Shown here in pieces: positions 6,818-10,034 of a stretch of 10,034 bases of DNA; within the stretch, counting starts at the first letter, position 1; each line of letters starts with the position of its first letter. The translations under genes and the position numbers were made by a program. This DNA comes from JBFHER01 sp041584055 (GTDB lineage: Bacteria; Bacteroidota; Bacteroidia; Bacteroidales; UBA5342): assembly GCA_041584055.1 (NCBI GenBank), contig JBFHER010000136.1, forward strand, positions 1 to 10,034, in the 5' to 3' direction. The notes beneath the pieces are model-generated. The model did no database searches. It was not told the DNA's origin and worked only from the letters and a program-made list of their open reading frames with translations.

Positions 6818-7138
6818 ATGGATAAAAAAGAACAGGTAAAGGGACAAATAAATATAGAGTTAACCGAGGAGATAGCACAGGGCACCTATGCGAATCTTGC
6901 AGTAATAACGCATTCAAGCAGCGAGTTTGTAGTTGACTTTGTGAGAATAATGCCGGGGATTCCAAAAGCAAAAGTGAAGTCCCGCATTGTACTAACACCA
7001 GAACATGCCAAAAGATTGATGATGGCATTGCAGGATAATATCGCGAAGTATGAGTCCCATCACGGTCAGATAAAAGTGGCTGAAGGTGGACCGGTTCCTC
7101 CCATGCCTATGAATTTTGGCCCCTTGGGTGAGGCTTGA
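6818..7138 (+). CDS. DUF3467 family protein of unknown function
   Basis: This 106-residue soluble protein has no signal peptide or membrane segment. I recognise the DUF3467 pattern: INIEL-EE-A-G-YANLAVITHSSSEFVVDFVRIMPG over residues 11-47, then KAKVKSRIVLTPEHAKRLMMALQDN to about residue 74, ending in a predicted helix that reaches KYE near 79. The last 20 residues are rich in Pro, Gly and Met (PVPPMPMNFGPLG) and are probably disordered. No catalytic motif is evident. From memory, this family is small, widespread in Bacteroidota and often lies directly downstream of rpoC. Here the xylose locus separates the two. A role connected with transcription has only that gene order behind it. It has its own promoter candidate, and argH follows after 107 bases. 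Confidence 0.85.
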   Translation: MDKKEQVKGQINIELTEEIAQGTYANLAVITHSSSEFVVDFVRIMPGIPKAKVKSRIVLTPEHAKRLMMALQDNIAKYESHHGQIKVAEGGPVPPMPMNFGPLGEA

Positions 7139-7245
7139 TTCGTGGGTGTGCAATAAATAGTGAATAGTGGAAGTGGGATCAGGATATTTCAATTGTTTTC
7201 ATTTGACCTCTGTCCTCATCCTTGAATCATATAGCATCTTATATT
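7139..7245 (+). other. Intergenic gap between DUF3467 gene and argH, no clear signal
   Basis: I see no convincing terminator. The best promoter-like string is TTCATTTG (7198-7205), one mismatch from TAnnTTTG but without a -33 partner at the right distance. argH may be transcribed by read-through from the DUF3467 promoter or from a promoter I cannot recognise. Confidence 0.3.
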
Positions 7246-8577
7246 ATGAAACTTTGGGAAAAAAATATTTCAGTTGATAAAAAAATAGAAGCGTTCACTG
7301 TGGGTAAGGATCGTGAGCTGGACCTTCATCTGGCGTCATCCGATGTGCTTGGATCAATGGCCCATATCACGATGCTTGAAAGCATCGGCTTGCTTAAAAA
7401 GAATGAACTGGAGGCTCTTTTGAAAGAGTTAAAGCTGATTTATCAACAAATAGAGACACAAAACTTCATCATTGAGGAAGACATTGAGGATGTTCATAGT
7501 CAGGTTGAGTTGATGCTTACAAGGAAGCTTGGAGATGTTGGCAAGAAAATACACAGCGGGCGCTCACGAAATGATCAGGTGCTGGTTGATTTGAAGTTGT
7601 TTGCCCGCAAGGAAATAAAAATTATAGCGGACAGTACATACGAGCTCTTTAAGGTGCTCAATTCTAACAGTGAGAAATACAAGCATATTCTGCTGCCCGG
7701 GTATACGCATTTGCAGGTCGCCATGCCTTCGTCGTTTGGGCTTTGGTTTGGTGCTTATGCCGAGAGTCTCGTTGACGACATGCACCTCTTGAATGCCGCC
7801 TGGAAGGTGTGTAATAAGAATCCTTTGGGGTCGGCGGCTGGCTACGGTTCTTCGTTCCCCTTGAACAGGCAAATGACAACAGATCTGCTTGGTTTTGACA
7901 GCCTAAATTATAATGTCGTCTATGCACAGATGGGACGGGGAAAAATGGAGAAAACGGTGGCTTTTGCTATCTCTGCCATTGCGTCTACCGTTGCTAAGCT
8001 GGCCATGGATGCCTGCCTTTATGTCAATCAAAACTTTGGATTTATAAAGTTGCCGGATCAATTTACGACAGGTTCAAGCATCATGCCCCATAAAAAAAAT
8101 CCGGATGTGTTCGAATTAATAAGAGCCAAATGCAATAAATTGCAGAATCTGCCTGCAGCAGTTACATCCATCACCACAAATTTGCCGTCAGGCTATTTTC
8201 GCGATCTCCAAATTATAAAGGAAATGTTTGTACCTGCCTTTGAGGAGTTGCAGCAGTGTGTTGAAATGACAAGTATGATGCTTGAAAAAATTGAGGTGAA
8301 AGAAGACATTGTTAGTGATGAGAAGTATAAATATTTGTTCAGCGTCGAAGAAGTGAATCAACGTGTGTTAAATGGTGTGCCGTTTCGGGATGCATATAAG
8401 CAGGTGGGGCTGGATATTGAGGATGACAATTTTCAGCCGAATCTCACCATCAATCATACACATGAGGGTAGCATTGGGAACTTGTGCAATAAAGAAATTC
8501 AAGCCTTGTTTGAGGAGGTGTATGGCGCGTTTGGTTTCGAAAAAGTGGAGAAGGCAATACAGGATTTGCTGGCCTGA
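7246..8577 (+). CDS. argH: Argininosuccinate lyase
   Basis: ArgH cleaves argininosuccinate to arginine and fumarate, the last step of arginine biosynthesis, as a cytoplasmic homotetramer. The 443 residues carry the fumarase/aspartase superfamily signatures in order: HSGRSRNDQV (103-112); GYTHLQVAMPSSFG (from about 152), with His155 at the position of the conserved catalytic-region His of the family; NPLGSAAGYGSSFPLNR; and the mobile signature loop GSSIMPHKKNP (276-286), which carries the catalytic Ser. I start at the ATG at 7246 because MKLWEKN is the usual N-terminus of this family. A TTG at 7222 would add eight residues without family support. No other arginine genes are in the window, so argH stands apart from the rest of its pathway here. 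Nothing suggests loss of activity. Confidence 0.97.
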   Translation: MKLWEKNISVDKKIEAFTVGKDRELDLHLASSDVLGSMAHITMLESIGLLKKNELEALLKELKLIYQQIETQNFIIEEDIEDVHSQVELMLTRKLGDVGKKIHSGRSRNDQVLVDLKLFARKEIKIIADSTYELFKVLNSNSEKYKHILLPGYTHLQVAMPSSFGLWFGAYAESLVDDMHLLNAAWKVCNKNPLGSAAGYGSSFPLNRQMTTDLLGFDSLNYNVVYAQMGRGKMEKTVAFAISAIASTVAKLAMDACLYVNQNFGFIKLPDQFTTGSSIMPHKKNPDVFELIRAKCNKLQNLPAAVTSITTNLPSGYFRDLQIIKEMFVPAFEELQQCVEMTSMMLEKIEVKEDIVSDEKYKYLFSVEEVNQRVLNGVPFRDAYKQVGLDIEDDNFQPNLTINHTHEGSIGNLCNKEIQALFEEVYGAFGFEKVEKAIQDLLA

Positions 8578-8763
8578 TTTCTATGTGTTTCATATTTGTC
8601 TTTGTTAAAAATATTTCTGAAGAGGCGATTCATTTATTTTAAAATAATTATATTTACATATGACAATAAGTTAATTTATTTAAAAATTAATCTTTCTCGT
8701 TGTAAATGTTAAACAAAAAGGAAAGATAAGCGTTTCTATATTATAGATTTAAAAGACTTAACA
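8578..8763 (+). other. A/T-rich intergenic region upstream of citrate synthase
   Basis: This is the most A/T-rich stretch of the window. It contains an all-A/T hairpin (TTAATTT at 8671-8677 pairing with AAATTAA at 8684-8690). No GC-rich terminator for argH is visible. TAGATTTA (8744-8751), 12 bases before the citrate synthase ATG, is one mismatch from TAnnTTTG but lacks a TTTG about 20 bases upstream. It probably holds the citrate synthase promoter and any argH 3' end signal, which I cannot place. Confidence 0.4.
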
Positions 8764-10034
8764 ATGAACTCCATTAAAAAGAAATTACATGAAAAGGGCC
8801 TCGTAGAGGCCGACAAACTCAAACGTTTACTTGCCAATCATGGAGATCATGTGCTGCAGGAAGTTACTGTATCTCATGCAATCGGTGGAATGAAAGGCAT
8901 TGTATCCTTATTGACTGAAACCTCAAAATTGGATCCGGCTGAAGGAATACGTTTTCGCGGCTATACAATTCCTGAGCTTCAAAAGATTTTGCCAAGAATT
9001 AATCCGGTGGGAGAACCTTTACCGGAAGGCTTATTTTATTTAATGTTGTTGGGCGAGGTGCCAACAATAAAAGAAGTGAAGAAAATAAGTGCAGATTGGG
9101 CATTGAGGGCACAGAATATTCCCGGATATGTATTTGATGTGATCAATGCAGTACCAAAACAAGCACATCCCATGATTCAGTTAAACACTGCAATTTTGGC
9201 CATGTCCAATCAATCACAATTTCGCAAGGCCTATGAAAAAGGCATGGATAAAAAGGATTTTTGGGATCCAATGTTCGAAGGTGTGATGGATCTGCTTGCT
9301 GCTTTGCCGGTGATTGCTGCTTATATTTATAGAAGGGTGTTTCATAAAGAGCAATACATCGATATTAATCCAAGTCTCGACTGGGCAGGAAATCTGGCAC
9401 ATATGATGGGCTTTGACTCCGAAGAGGTGAAACGTTTGATGCGTTTGTATATGTTGATTCACGCTGATCATGAAGGAGGAAATGTGTCTGCTCATGCAAC
9501 ACACCTGGTTGGATCTGCCTTGTCAAATCCTTACTATTCTTTCGCGGCAGGAATGAACGGCCTGGCCGGACCATTGCATGGAATGGCAAATCAGGAAGTG
9601 ATGAAGTACATTGATAAAATGCTGAATTACTGTGATACATGTTGCCCAACAAAAGATCAGATCAAAGAGTTTGCTTTAAAAACACTGGATGAGGGTGGTG
9701 TTATTCCCGGATACGGGCATGCAGTGCTGCGTAAGACAGACCCCCGATTTACCGTTCAGCTGGAATTTGCGAACAAATATGCACCGGATGCGCAATACAT
9801 CAATATTGTGCGTGATATGTATGATGTTATACCCGATGTGTTACTGGCAACAGGAAAGGTTAAGAATCCATGGCCAAATGTGGATGCCATTTCTGGTAGT
9901 TTGTTAACAAGCTTCGGTATTCATGAACAGCCTATTTATACTGTTTTGTTTGGTGTATCTAGAGCTTTAGGCGTGCTGTCATCACTTGTTTGGGATAGAT
10001 TGTATGGCCTGGGTATTGAACGTCCAAAGTCTCA
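8764..10034 (+). CDS. gltA: Citrate synthase, mitochondrial (eukaryote-like) type; 3' end outside window
   Basis: Citrate synthase condenses oxaloacetate and acetyl-CoA to citrate at the entry of the TCA cycle. Translating from the ATG at 8764 gives 423 residues without a stop; the window ends just after ERPKS, so probably only a short tail is missing. The sequence tracks pig mitochondrial citrate synthase closely. GIRFRGYTIPE is near residue 61. HEGGNVSAHATHLVGSAL holds His236 (pig His238), GPLHGMANQEV holds catalytic His272 (pig 274), GYGHAVLRKTDPRF holds catalytic His319 (pig 320), and NPWPNVDA holds catalytic Asp374 (pig 375). Arg400 in GVSRALG and Arg420 in ERPKS match pig Arg401 and Arg421. 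There is no presequence. The usual hexameric, NADH-inhibited E. coli-type GltA is organised differently, so regulation by NADH is not expected. A 186-base A/T-rich gap separates it from argH, suggesting an independent transcript. Confidence 0.96.
   Translation, partial: MNSIKKKLHEKGLVEADKLKRLLANHGDHVLQEVTVSHAIGGMKGIVSLLTETSKLDPAEGIRFRGYTIPELQKILPRINPVGEPLPEGLFYLMLLGEVPTIKEVKKISADWALRAQNIPGYVFDVINAVPKQAHPMIQLNTAILAMSNQSQFRKAYEKGMDKKDFWDPMFEGVMDLLAALPVIAAYIYRRVFHKEQYIDINPSLDWAGNLAHMMGFDSEEVKRLMRLYMLIHADHEGGNVSAHATHLVGSALSNPYYSFAAGMNGLAGPLHGMANQEVMKYIDKMLNYCDTCCPTKDQIKEFALKTLDEGGVIPGYGHAVLRKTDPRFTVQLEFANKYAPDAQYINIVRDMYDVIPDVLLATGKVKNPWPNVDAISGSLLTSFGIHEQPIYTVLFGVSRALGVLSSLVWDRLYGLGIERPKS

Noticed and set aside
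6711..7229. Similar strings GTCATCATCGCTCTTGAAT (from 6711) and GTCCTCATCCTTGAAT (from 7212)
   Set aside because: The similarity needs a gap and a mismatch over about 16 bases, and does not flank a mobile element or extend further.
7222..7245. TTG start eight codons upstream of the argH ATG
   Set aside because: The family N-terminus MKLW begins at the ATG at 7246; the extra eight residues have no family counterpart.
8372..8608. Plus-strand frame overlapping the end of argH and entering the gap
   Set aside because: It is a +1/+2 shadow of argH codons, and its translation is rich in Trp, Cys and Arg with no recognisable motif.
8671..8690. All-A/T hairpin as an argH terminator
   Set aside because: The stem has no GC pairs and no following T-tract, so it is too weak to call a terminator.
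9689..9907. Plus-strand 72-residue frame within citrate synthase
   Set aside because: It lies in another frame of a gene whose own frame is intact to the window end with all catalytic residues.
1..10034. Mobile elements, CRISPR arrays, tRNAs, riboswitches, toxin-antitoxin or defence genes
   Set aside because: I looked on both strands and found no transposase or integrase motifs, no spaced direct repeats and no recognisable structured RNA.

Overview
The window looks like chromosomal DNA from a member of the Bacteroidota. The RpoC C-terminus carries an insert-bearing form I associate with that phylum. A DUF3467 gene is present. Start codons lack Shine-Dalgarno sequences and sit behind A/T-rich leaders, and at least two upstream regions carry the TAnnTTTG-type -7 element of this phylum. 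All eight genes read on the + strand. I see no mobile element, CRISPR array, tRNA or rRNA.

Layout: (1) 1-1245, the 3' part of rpoC (RNA polymerase beta'), followed by a strong intrinsic terminator. (2) 1300-6643, a compact D-xylose locus: a GntR-type regulator with a LacI-like sensor domain, xylulokinase (xylB), xylose isomerase (xylA), a terminator hairpin, then a XylE-type MFS xylose/H+ symporter and a second strong terminator. (3) 6818-7138, a small DUF3467 protein with its own promoter. (4) 7246-8577, argininosuccinate lyase (argH). (5) 8764 to the window end, a citrate synthase that closely resembles the mitochondrial (eukaryote-type) enzyme; its last residues are cut off by the window edge.

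How the genes work together: the transporter brings in xylose, XylA converts it to xylulose, and XylB phosphorylates that to xylulose 5-phosphate for the pentose phosphate pathway. The GntR/LacI-type protein is the likely local, sugar-responsive regulator. From memory of Bacteroidota genomes, DUF3467 often lies directly downstream of rpoC, so the xylose genes look like a cassette inserted at the end of the rpoBC region and flanked by terminators. ArgH (last step of arginine synthesis) and citrate synthase (first step of the TCA cycle) are ordinary housekeeping genes with no visible link to xylose.

I found no clear novel system. The points most worth a second look are the position of the xylose cassette, the terminator/promoter/start-codon overlap in front of the regulator, the regulator's GntR-LacI architecture, and the mitochondrial-type citrate synthase.
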